From Hydractinia symbiolongicarpus (lineage: Eukaryota > Cnidaria > Hydrozoa > Anthoathecata > Hydractiniidae): a stretch of 64,000 bases of DNA. The first letter of the stretch is position 1, and the number at the start of each line of letters is the position of its first letter. Of this stretch, positions 1 through 11,760 are shown piece by piece. The translations under genes and the position numbers were made by a program. The stretch covers positions 806,001-870,000 of the forward strand of contig NC_079887.1 of NCBI RefSeq assembly GCF_029227915.1. The letters are read 5' to 3'. The notes beneath the pieces were generated by a model that was not told the DNA's origin, ran no database searches, and saw only the letters and a list, made by a program, of their open reading frames with translations.

Positions 1-8
1 TTTAAAAA
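1..8 (+). repeat. Partial monomer at the left window edge
   Basis: The window opens in the A/T-rich junction, eight bases before the first ATCGTT. The array therefore continues to the left. Confidence 0.95.
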
Positions 9-1326
9 ATCGTTCGGGAAATGAGATTACTCCCTGGGTACTCTCTTTGTATACATTCGACTATACGGGCCAAGCCCGGGATTTACGGGAAATCACGGGT
101 TTTCGTTTGCCGGCGATTAAACTTTTTTTATTCAGCGTCTCATCAAAAATGAAAACATTTTTGAAAACTACAAGTCTCATGCGTTTAGGGGTAAAAAAAT
201 AATATAAAAAATAGTTGGGGAAATGATTTTACTCCCTGGGTACTTTCTTTGTATACATTCGACTATACGGGCCAAGCCCCGGATTTACGGGAAATCGCGG
301 ATTTTCGTTTGCCGGCGATTAAACTTCTTTTATTCAGCGTCCCATCAAATATGAAAATATTTTTGAAAACTACAAGTCTCATGCGTTTAGTGGTAAAAAA
401 ATAATATAAAAAATCGTTCGGGAAATGAGTTTACTCCCTGGGTACTTTCTTTGTATACTTTTGACTATACGGGCCGTGTCCAGGATTAACGGGAAATCGC
501 AGGTTTTCGTTTGCCGGCGATTAAACTTCTTTTATTCAGCGTCTCATCAAAAATGAAAACATTTTTAAAAACTACAAGTCTCATGCGTTATAGTGGTGAA
601 AAAGTAATTTAAAAAATCGTTCGGGAAATGAGATTACTCCCTGGGTACTCTCTTTGTATACATTCGACTATACGGGCCAAGCCCGGGATTTACGGGAAAT
701 CGCGGGTTTTCGTTTGCCGGCGATTAAACTTTTTTTATTCAGCGTCTCATCAAAAATGAAAACATTTTTGAAAACTACAAGTCTCATGCGTTTCAGTGGT
801 GAAAAAAAAAATTAAAAAATCGTTCGGGAAATGAGATTACTCCCTGGGTACTTTCTTTGTATACATTTGACTATACGGGCCAAGCCCCGTATTTACGGGA
901 AATCGCGGATTTTCGTTTGCCGGCGATTAAACTTCTTTTATTCAGCGTCCCATCAAATATGAAAATATTTTTGAAAACTACAAGTCTCATGCGTTTAGTG
1001 GTAAAAAAATAATATAAAAAATCGTTCGGGAAATGAGTTTACTCCCTGGGTACTTTCTTTGTATACTTTTGACTATACGGGCCAAGCCCGGGATTTACGG
1101 GAAATCGCGGGTTTTCGTTTGCCGGCGATTAAACTTCTTTTATTCTGCGTCTCATCAAAAATAAAAACATTTTTAAAAACTACAAGTCTTATGCGTTTTA
1201 GTGGTGAAAAAGTAATTTAAAAAATCGTTCGGGAAATGAGATTACTCCCTGGGTACTCTCTTTGTATACATTCGACTATACGGGCCAAGCCCGGGATTTA
1301 CGGGAAATCGCGGGTTTTCGTTTGCC

Positions 1327-1330
1327 TAAC
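1327..1330 (+). other. 4-bp insertion splitting the GCCGGC palindrome
   Basis: The monomer reads TTTGCCTAACGGCGATT instead of TTTGCCGGCGATT: TAAC is inserted exactly at the centre of GCCGGC. I saw no other copy with it. It is one of very few insertions longer than 1-2 bp in the window and lengthens this copy to about 206 bp. Confidence 0.85.
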
Positions 1331-1841
1331 GGCGATTAAACTTTTTTTATTCAGCGTCTCATCAAAAATGAAAACATTTTTGAAAACTACAAGTCTCATG
1401 CGTTTAGGGGTAAAAAAATAATATAAAAAATAGTTGGGAAAATGATTTTACTCCCTGGGTACTTTCTTTGTATACATTCGACTATACGGGCCAAGCCCCG
1501 GATTTACGGGAAATCGCGGATTTTCGTTTGCCGGCGATTAAACTTCTTTTATTCAGCGTCCCATCAAATATGAAAATATTTTTGAAAACTACAAGTCTCA
1601 TGCGTTTAGTGGTAAAAAAATAATATAAAAAATCGTTCGGGAAATGAGTTTACTCCCTGGGTACTTTCTTTGTATACTTTTGACTATACGGGCCAAGCCC
1701 GGGATTTACGGGAAATCGCGGGTTTTCGTTTGCCGGCGATTAAACTTCTTTTATTCTGCGTCTCATCAAAAATGAAAACATTTTTGAAAACTACAAGTCT
1801 CATGCGTTTTAGTGGTGAAAAAGTAATTTAAAAAATCGTTC

Positions 1842-4800
1842 GGGAAATGAGTTTACTCCCTGGGTACTTTCTTTGTATACTTTTGACTATACGGGCCAAG
1901 CCTGGGATTTACGGGAAATCGCGGGTTTTCGTTTGCCGGCGATTAAACTTCTTTTATTCAGCGTCTCATCAAAAATGAAAACATTTTTGAAAACTACAAG
2001 TCTCATGCGTTTCAGTGGTGAAAAAAAAAATTTAAAAAATCGTTCGGGAAATGAGATTACTCCCTGGGTACTTCCTTTGTATACATTCGACTATACGGGC
2101 CAAGCCCCGGATTTACGGGAAATCGCGGATTTTCGTTTGCCGGCGATTAAACTTCTTTTATTCAGCGTCCCATCAAATATGAAAATATTTTTGAAAACTA
2201 CAAGTCTCATGCGTTTAGTGGTAAAAAAATAATATAAAAAATCGTTCGGGAAATTAGTTTACTCCCTGGGTACTTTCTTTGTATACTTTTGACTATACGG
2301 GCCAAGCCCGGGATTTACGGGAAATCGCGGGTTTTCGTTTGCCGGCGATTAAACTTCTTTTATTCTTCGTCTCATCAAAAATGAAAACATTTTTAAAAAC
2401 TACAAGTCTTATGCGTTTTAGTGGTGAAAAAATAATTTAAAAAATCGTTCTGGAAATGAGTTTACTCCCTGGGTACTTTCTTTGTATACTTTTGACTATA
2501 CGGGCCGAGTCCGGCATTTTGGGAAATCGCAGGTTTTCGTTTGCCGGCGATTAAACTGCTTTTATTCAGCGTCTCATCAAAAATGAAAACATTTTTGAAA
2601 ACTACAAGTCTCATGCGTTTTAGTGGTGAAAAAATATTTTAAAAACTCGTTCGGGAAATGAGTTTACTCCCTGGGTACTTTCTTTGTATACTTTTGACTA
2701 TACGGGCCAAGCCGGGATTTACGGGAAATCGCGGGTTTTCATTTGCCGGCGATTAAACTTCTTTTATTCAGCGTCTCACCAAAAATGAAAATATTTTTAA
2801 AAACTACAAGTCTCATGCGTTTTAGTGGTAAAATAATATTTTAAAAAATCGTTTGGGAAATGAGTTTACTCCCTGGGTACTTCCTTTCTATACTTTTGAC
2901 TATACGGACCGAGTCCAGGATTAACGGGAAATCGCAGGTTTTCGTTTGCCGGCGATTAAACTTCTTTTATTCAGCGTCTCATCAAAAATGAAAACATTTT
3001 TAAAAACTACAAGTCTCATGCGTTTTAGTGGTGAAAAAGTAATTTAAAAAATCGTTCGGGAAATGAGATTACTCCCTGGGTACTTTCTTTGTATACTTTT
3101 GACTATACGGGCCGAGTCCGGCATTTTGGGAAATCGCAGGTTTTCGTTTGCCGGCGATTAAACTGCTTTTATTCAGCGTCTCATCAAAAATGAAAACATT
3201 TTTGAAAACTACAAGTCTCATGCGTTTTAGTGGTGAAAAAATAATATAAAAAATAGTTCGGGAAATGATTTTACTCCCTGGGTACTTTCTTTGTATACAT
3301 TCGACTATACGGGCCTAGCCCCGGATTTACGGGAAATCGCGGATTTTCGTTTGCCGGCGATTAAACTTCTTTTATTCAGCGTCCCATCAAATATGAAAAT
3401 ATTTTTGAAAACTACAAGTCTCATGCGTTTAGTGGTAAAAAAATAATATAAAAAATCGTTCGGGAAATGAGTTTACTCCCTGGGTACTTTCTTTGTATAC
3501 TTTTGACTATACGGGCCAAGCCCGGGATTTACGGGAAATCGCGGGTTTTCGTTTGCCGGCGATTAAACTGCTTTTATTCAGCGTCTCATCAAAAATGAAA
3601 ACATTTTTAAAAACTACAAGTCTCATGCATTTTAGTGGTGAAAAAGTAATTTAAAAAATCGTTCGGGAAATGAGATTACTCCCTGGGTACTTTCTTTGTA
3701 TACATTCGACTATACGGGCCAAGCCCGGGATTTACGGGAAATCGCGGGTTTTCGTTTGCCGGCGATTAAACTTTTTTTATTCAGCGTCTCATCAAAAATG
3801 AAAACATTTTTAAAAACTACAAGTCTCATGCGTTTAGGGGTAAAAAAATAATATAAAAAATCGTTCGGGAAATGAGTTTACTCCCTGGGTACTTTCTTTG
3901 TATACTTTTGACTATACGGGCCAAGCCCGGGATTTACGGGAAATCGCGGGTTTTCGTTTGCCGGCGATTAAACCTCTTTTATTCAGCGTCTCATCAAAAA
4001 TGAAAACATTTTTAAAAACTACAAGTCTCATGCGTTTTAGTGGTGAAAAAATAATTTAAAGAATCGTTCTGGAAATGAGTTTACTCACAGGGCACTTTCT
4101 TTGTATACATTCGACTATACGGGCCAAGCCGGGATTTACGGGAAATCGCGGGTTTTCGTTTGCCGGCGATTAAACTTCTTTTATTCAGCGTCTCATCAAA
4201 AATGAAAACATTTTTAAAAACTACAAGTCTCATGCGTTTTAGTGGTGAAATAATAATTTAAAAAATCGTTTGGGAAATGAGTTTACTCCCTGGGTACTTT
4301 CTTTGTATACTTTTGACTATACGGGCCAAGCCTGGGATTTACGGGAAATCGCGGGTTTTCGTTTGCCGGCGATTAAACTTCTTTTATTCAGCGTCTCATC
4401 AAAAATGAAAACATTTTTGAAAACTACAAGTCTCATGCGTTTCAGTGGTGAAAAAAAAAATTTAAAAAATCGTTCGGGAAATGAGATTACTCCCTGGGTA
4501 CTTCCTTTGTATACATTCGACTATACGGGCCAAGCCCCGGATTTACGGGAAATCGCGGATTTTCGTTTGCCGGCGATTAAACTTCTTTTATTCAGCGTCC
4601 CATCAAATATGAAAATATTTTTGAAAACTACAAGTCTCATGCGTTTAGTGGTAAAAAAATAATATAAAAAATCGTTCGGGAAATTAGTTTACTCCCTGGG
4701 TACTTTCTTTGTATACTTTTGACTATACGGGCCAAGCCCGGGATTTACGGGAAATCGCGGGTTTTCGTTTGCCGGCGATTAAACTTCTTTTATTCTTCGT

Positions 4801-5525
4801 CTCATCAAAAATGAAAACATTTTTAAAAACTACAAGTCTTATGCGTTTTAGTGGTGAAAAAATAATTTAAAAAATCGTTCTGGAAATGAGTTTACTCCCT
4901 GGGTACTTTCTTTGTATACTTTTGACTATACGGGCCGAGTCCGGCATTTTGGGAAATCGCAGGTTTTCGTTTGCCGGCGATTAAACTGCTTTTATTCAGC
5001 GTCTCATCAAAAATGAAAACATTTTTGAAAACTACAAGTCTCATGCGTTTTAGTGGTGAAAAAATATTTTAAAAACTCGTTCGGGAAATGAGTTTACTCC
5101 CTGGGTACTTTCTTTGTATACTTTTGACTATACGGGCCAAGCCGGGATTTACGGGAAATCGCGGGTTTTCATTTGCCGGCGATTAAACTTCTTTTATTCA
5201 GCGTCTCACCAAAAATGAAAATATTTTTAAAAACTACAAGTCTCATGCGTTTTAGTGGTAAAATAATATTTTAAAAAATCGTTTGGGAAATGAGTTTACT
5301 CCCTGGGTACTTCCTTTCTATACTTTTGACTATACGGACCGAGTCCAGGATTAACGGGAAATCGCAGGTTTTCGTTTGCCGGCGATTAAACTTCTTTTAT
5401 TCAGCGTCTCATCAAAAATGAAAACATTTTTAAAAACTACAAGTCTCATGCGTTTTAGTGGTGAAAAAGTAATTTAAAAAATCGTTCGGGAAATGAGATT
5501 ACTCCCTGGGTACTTTCTTTGTATA
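1842..5525 (+). repeat. 12-mer step: 1,842-3,095 duplicated at 4,272-5,525 (shift 2,430 bp)
   Basis: The two segments of about 1,254 bp appear identical by eye at a shift of 2,430 bp (12 monomers). Shared rare words include GGAAATTAGTTTAC, TATTCTTCGTCTC, AAAAACTCGTTCGGG, TTTTCATTTGCCGG and TATACGGACCGAG. A difference at 1,841/4,271 marks the left limit. After 3,095 the copies differ for roughly one monomer, then agree again from about 3,238/5,668 (shared GCCTAGCC) for about a monomer and a half. The interruption by a monomer-sized block suggests gene conversion or exchange on top of the duplication. Confidence 0.9.
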
Positions 5526-8314
5526 CATTCGACTATACGGGCCAAGCCCGGGATTTACGGGAAATCGCGGGTTTTCGTTTGCCGGCGATTAAACTTTTTT
5601 TATTCAGCGTCTCATCAAAAATGAAAACATTTTTGAAAACTACAAGTCTCATGCGTTTAGGGGTAAAAAAATAATATAAAAAATAGTTCGGGAAATGATT
5701 TTACTCCCTGGGTACTTTCTTTGTATACATTCGACTATACGGGCCTAGCCCCGGATTTACGGGAAATCGCGGATTTTCGTTTGCCGGCGATTAAACTTCT
5801 TTTATTCAGCGTCCCATCAAATATGAAAATATTTTTGAAAACTACAAGTCTCATGCGTTTAGTGGTAAAAAAATAATATAAAAAATCGTTCGGGAAATGA
5901 GTTTACTCCCTGGGTACTTTCTTTGTATACTTTTGACTATACGGGCCAAGCCCGGGATTTACGGGAAATCGCGGGTTTTCGTTTGCCGGCGATTAAACTT
6001 CTTTTATTCAGCGTCTCATCAAAAATGAAAACATTTTTAAAAACTACAAGTCTTATGCGTTTTAGTGGTGAAAAAATAATTTAAAAAATCGTTCTGGAAA
6101 TGAGTTTACTCCCTGGGTACTTTCTTTGTATACTTTTGACTATACGGGCCGAGTCCGGCATTTAGGGAAATCGCAGGTTTTCGTTTGCCGGCGATTAAAC
6201 TGCTTTTATTCAGCGTCTCATCAAAAATGAAAACATTTTTGAAAACTACAAGTCTCAGGCGTTTTAGTGGCGAAATAATAATTTAAAAAATCGTTTGGGA
6301 AATGAGATTACTCCCTGGGTACTTTCTTTGTATACATTCGACTATACGGGCCAAGCCCGGGATTTACAGGAAATCGCGGGTTTTCGTTTGCCGGCGATTA
6401 AACTTTTTTTATTCAGCGTCTCATCAAAAATGAAAACATTTTTGAAAACTACAAGTCTCATGCGTTTAGGGGTAAAAAAATAATATAAAAAATAGTTCGG
6501 GAAATGATTTTACTCCCTGGGTACTTTCTTTGTATACTTTTGACTATACGGGCCGAGTCCGGGATTTACGGGAAATCGCGGATTTTCGTTTGCCGGCGAT
6601 TAAACTGCTTTTACTCAGCGTATCATCAAAAATGAAAACATTTTTGAAAACTACAAGTCTCATGCGTTTTAGTGGTGAAATAATAATTTAAAAAATCGTT
6701 TGGGAAATGAGTTTACTCCCTGGGTACTTCCTTTCTATACTTTTGACTATACGGGCCGAGTCCAGGATTAACGGGAAATCGCAGGTTTTCGTTTGCCGGC
6801 GATTAAACTTCTTTTATTCAGCGTCTCATCAAAAATGAAAACATTTTTAAAAACTACAAGTCTCATGCGTTTTAGTGGTGAAAAAGTAATTTAAAAAATC
6901 GTTCGGGAAATGAGATTACTCCCTGGGTACTTTCTTTGTATACATTCGACTATACGGGCCAAGCCCGGGATTTACGGGAAATCGCGGGTTTTCGTTTGCC
7001 GGCGATTAAACTTTTTTTATTCAGCGTCTCATCAAAAATGAAAACATTTTTGAAAACTACAAGTCTCATGCGTTTAGGGGTAAAAAAATAATATAAAAAA
7101 TAGTTCGGGAAATGATTTTACTCCCTGGGTACTTTCTTTGTATACATTCGACTATACGGGCCTAGCCCCGGATTTACGGGAAATCGCGGATTTTCGTTTG
7201 CCGGCGATTAAACTTCTTTTATTCAGCGTCCCATCAAATATGAAAATATTTTTGAAAACTACAAGTCTCATGCGTTTAGTGGTAAAAAAATAATATAAAA
7301 AATCGTTCGGGAAATGAGTTTACTCCCTGGGTACTTTCTTTGTATACTTTTGACTATACGGGCCAAGCCCGGGATTTACGGGAAATCGCGGGTTTTCGTT
7401 TGCCGGCGATTAAACTTCTTTTATTCAGCGTCTCATCAAAAATGAAAACATTTTTAAAAACTACAAGTCTTATGCGTTTTAGTGGTGAAAAAATAATTTA
7501 AAAAATCGTTCTGGAAATGAGTTTACTCCCTGGGTACTTTCTTTGTATACTTTTGACTATACGGGCCGAGTCCGGCATTTAGGGAAATCGCAGGTTTTCG
7601 TTTGCCGGCGATTAAACTGCTTTTATTCAGCGTCTCATCAAAAATGAAAACATTTTTGAAAACTACAAGTCTCAGGCGTTTTAGTGGCGAAATAATAATT
7701 TAAAAAATCGTTTGGGAAATGAGATTACTCCCTGGGTACTTTCTTTGTATACATTCGACTATACGGGCCAAGCCCGGGATTTACAGGAAATCGCGGGTTT
7801 TCGTTTGCCGGCGATTAAACTTTTTTTATTCAGCGTCTCATCAAAAATGAAAACATTTTTGAAAACTACAAGTCTCATGCGTTTAGGGGTAAAAAAATAA
7901 TATAAAAAATAGTTCGGGAAATGATTTTACTCCCTGGGTACTTTCTTTGTATACTTTTGACTATACGGGCCGAGTCCGGGATTTACGGGAAATCGCGGAT
8001 TTTCGTTTGCCGGCGATTAAACTGCTTTTACTCAGCGTATCATCAAAAATGAAAACATTTTTGAAAACTACAAGTCTCATGCGTTTTAGTGGTGAAATAA
8101 TAATTTAAAAAATCGTTTGGGAAATGAGTTTACTCCCTGGGTACTTCCTTTCTATACTTTTGACTATACGGGCCGAGTCCAGGATTAACGGGAAATCGCA
8201 GGTTTTCGTTTGCCGGCGATTAAACTTCTTTTATTCAGCGTCTCATCAAAAATGAAAACATTTTTAAAAACTACAAGTCTCATGCGTTTTAGTGGTGAAA
8301 AAGTAATTTAAAAA
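5481..8314 (+). repeat. Tandem 7-mer duplication, 5,481-6,897 and 6,898-8,314 (1,417 bp each)
   Basis: Two adjacent units of 1,417 bp (seven monomers) share the rare words GCCTAGCCCCGG, CTCAGGCGTTTTAGTGGCG, TTTACAGGAAATCG and TTTTACTCAGCGTATC at the same offset. I saw no difference within the units, so they are nearly or fully identical. Similarity reaches back to about 5,341/6,758. The tandem ends at 8,315, where TTCTGG replaces TTCGGG. Confidence 0.92.
5683..5884 (+). repeat. Exemplar of the CCCATCAAATATG monomer type (left-domain marker)
   Basis: The type is diagnosed by CGTCCCATCAAATATG in place of CGTCTCATCAAAAATG, CCCCGG in place of CCCGGG (or GAGTCCGGG in some copies), CGCGGATTTTC, and a GTTTAGTGGTAAAA tail with an AATAT junction. 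I saw it near 351, 951, 1,561, 2,171, 3,391, 4,600, 5,820, 7,240, 9,260, 15,540 (as AAATGTG), 25,260 and 26,270, and never to the right of that. This copy also has the rarer GCCTAGCC, shared with about 3,315 and 7,162. Confidence 0.9.
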
Positions 8315-9534
8315 ATCGTTCTGGAAATGAGTTTACTCCCTGGGTACTTTCTTTGTATACTTTTGACTATACGGGCCGAGTCCGGCATTTAGGGAAATCG
8401 CAGGTTTTCGTTTGCCGGCGATTAAACTGCTTTTATTCAGCGTCTCATCAAAAATGAAAACATTTTTAAAAACTACAAGTCTCATGCGTTTTAGTGGTGA
8501 AAAAGTAATTTAAAAAATCGTTCGGGAAATGAGATTACTCCCTGGGTACTTTCTTTGTATACATTCGACTATACGGGCCAAGCCCGGGATTTACGGGAAA
8601 TAGCGGGTTTTCGTTTGCCGGCGATTAAACTTTTTTTATTCAGCGTCTCATCAAAAATGAAAACATTTTTAAAAACTACAAGTCTCATGCGTTTAGGGGT
8701 AAAAAAATAATATAAAAAATCGTTCGGGAAATGAGTTTACTCCCTGGGTACTTTCTTTGTATACTTTTGACTATACGGGCCAAGCCCGGGATTTACGGGA
8801 AATCGCGGGTTTTCGTTTGCCGGCGATTAAACCTCTTTTATTCAGCGTCTCATCAAAAATGAAAACATTTTTAAAAACTACAAGTCTCATGCGTTTTAGT
8901 GGTGAAAAAATAATTTAAAGAATCGTTCTGGAAATGAGTTTACTCACAGGGCACTTTCTTTGTATACATTCGACTATACGGGCCAAGCCGGGATTTACGG
9001 GAAATCGCGGGTTTTCGTTTGCCGGCGATTAAACTTCTTTTATTCAGCGTCTCATCAAAAATGAAAACATTTTTAAAAACTACAAGTCTCATGCGTTTTA
9101 GTGGTGAAATAATAATTTAAAAAATCGTTTGGGAAATGAGTTTACTCCCTGGGTACTCTCTTTGTATACTTTTGACTATACGGGCCGAGTCCAGGATTTA
9201 CGGGAAATCGCAGGTTTTCGTTTGCCGGCGATTAAACTTCTTTTATTCAGCGTCCCATCAAATATGAAAATATTTTTGAAAACTACAAGTCTCATGCGTT
9301 TAGTGGTAAAAAATAATATAAAAAATCGTTCGGGAAATGAGTTTACTCCCTGGGTACTTTCTTTGTATACTTTTGACTATACGGGCCAAGCACGGGATTT
9401 ACGGGAAATCGCGGGTTTTTGTTTGCCGGCGATTAAACTTCTTTTATTCTGCGTCTCATCAAAAATGAAATTATTTTTAAAAACTACAAGTCTTATGCGT
9501 TTTAGTGGTGAAAAAATAATTTAAAAAATCGTTC

Positions 9535-11760
9535 TGGAAATGAGTTTACTCCCTGGGTACTTTCTTTGTATACTTTTGACTATACGGGCCGAGTCCGGCA
9601 TTTAGGGAAATCGCAGGTTTTCGTTTGCCGGCGATTAAACTGCTTTTATTCAGCGTCTCATCAAAAATGAAAACATTTTTAAAAACTACAAGTCTCATGC
9701 GTTTTAGTGGTGAAAAAGTAATTTAAAAAATCGTTCGGGAAATGAGATTACTCCCTGGGTACTTTCTTTGTATACATTCGACTATACGGGCCAAGCCCGG
9801 GATTTACGGGAAATCGCGGGTTTTCGTTTGCCGGCGATTAAACTTTTTTTATTCAGCGTCTCATCAAAAATGAAAACATTTTTGAAAACTACAAGTCTCA
9901 TGCGTTTAGGGGTAAAAAAATAATATAAAAAATCGTTCGGGAAATGAGTTTACTTCCTGGGTACTTTCTTTGTATACTTTTGACTATACGGGCCAAGCCC
10001 GGGATTTACGGGAAATCGCGGGTTTTCGTTTGCCGGCGATTAAACCTCTTTTATTCAGCGTCTCATCAAAAATGAAAACATTTTTTAAAACTACAAGTCT
10101 CATGCGTTTTAGTGGTGAAAAAATAATTTAAAGAATCGTTCTGGAAATGAGTTTACTCACAGGGCACTTTCTTTGTATACATTCGATTATACGGGCCAAG
10201 CCGGGATTTACGGGAAATCGCGGGTTTTCGTTTGCCGGCGATTAAACTTCTTTTATTCAGCGTCTCATCAAAAATGAAAACATTTTTAAAAACTACAAGT
10301 CTCATGCGTTTTAGTGGTGAAATAATAATTTAAAAAATCGTTTGGGAAATGAGTTTACTCCCTGGGTACTCTCTTTGTATACTTTTGACTATACGGGCCG
10401 AGTCCAGGATTTACGGGAAATCGCAGGTTTTCGTTTGCCGGCGATTAAACTTCTTTTATTCAGCGTCTCATCAAAAATGAAAACATTTTTAAAAACTACA
10501 AGTCTCATGCGTTTTAGTGGTGAAAAAGTAATTTAAAAAATCGTTCGGGAAATGAGATTACTCCCTGGGTACTTTCTTTGTATACATTCGACTATACGGG
10601 CCAAGCCCGGGATTTACGGGAAATCGCGGGTTTTCGTTTGCCGGCGATTAAACTTCTTTTATTCTGCGTCTCATCAAAAATGAAATTATTTTTAAAAACT
10701 ACAAGTCTTATGCGTTTTAGTGGTGAAAAAATAATTTAAAAAATCGTTCTGGAAATGAGTTTACTCCCTGGGTACTTTCTTTGTATACTTTTGACTATAC
10801 GGGCCGAGTCCGGCATTTAGGGAAATCGCAGGTTTTCGTTTGCCGGCGATTAAACTGCTTTTATTCAGCGTCTCATCAAAAATGAAAACATTTTTAAAAA
10901 CTACAAGTCTCATGCGTTTTAGTGGTGAAAAAGTAATTTAAAAAATCGTTCGGGAAATGAGATTACTCCCTGGGTACTTTCTTTGTATACATTCGACTAT
11001 ACGGGCCAAGCCCGGGATTTACGGGAAATCGCGGGTTTTCGTTTGCCGGCGATTAAACTTTTTTTATTCAGCGTCTCATCAAAAATGAAAACATTTTTGA
11101 AAACTACAAGTCTCATGCGTTTAGGGGTAAAAAAATAATATAAAAAATCGTTCGGGAAATGAGTTTACTCCCTGGGTACTTTCTTTGTATACTTTTGACT
11201 ATACGGGCCAAGCCCGGGATTTACGGGAAATCGCGGGTTTTCGTTTGCCGGCGATTAAACCTCTTTTATTCAGCGTCTCATCAAAAATGAAAACATTTTT
11301 TAAAACTACAAGTCTCATGCGTTTTAGTGGTGAAAAAATAATTTAAAGAATCGTTCTGGAAATGAGTTTACTCACAGGGCACTTTCTTTGTATACATTCG
11401 ATTATACGGGCCAAGCCGGGATTTACGGGAAATCGCGGGTTTTCGTTTGCCGGCGATTAAACTTCTTTTATTCAGCGTCTCATCAAAAATGAAAACATTT
11501 TTAAAAACTACAAGTCTCATGCGTTTTAGTGGTGAAATAATAATTTAAAAAATCGTTTGGGAAATGAGTTTACTCCCTGGGTACTCTCTTTGTATACTTT
11601 TGACTATACGGGCCGAGTCCAGGATTTACGGGAAATCGCAGGTTTTCGTTTGCCGGCGATTAAACTTCTTTTATTCAGCGTCTCATCAAAAATGAAAACA
11701 TTTTTAAAAACTACAAGTCTCATGCGTTTTAGTGGTGAAAAAGTAATTTAAAAAATCGTT
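9535..11760 (+). repeat. Tandem 6-mer duplication, ~9,535-10,749 and ~10,750-11,760 (shift 1,215 bp)
   Basis: Shared rare words at a shift of 1,215 bp include CATTCGATTATACGGG (about 10,180 and 11,395) and ACATTTTTTAAAACT (about 10,078 and 11,293). The GAGTCCAGG monomers starting near 10,337 and 11,552 are part of the same unit. The second copy loses agreement at about 11,867, where CCTCTTTTATTCGG replaces TTCTTTTATTCTG. Confidence 0.85.

Noticed and set aside
9129-9524. Plus-strand open frames of 60-131 codons (GNEFTPWVLSL... family)
   Set aside because: They recur once per monomer and are pure satellite. Most need a TTG or GTG start, frame changes at each 203-bp step, and no domain, signal or ribosome-site pattern is recognisable. 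They also appear and vanish with single-base repeat variants.
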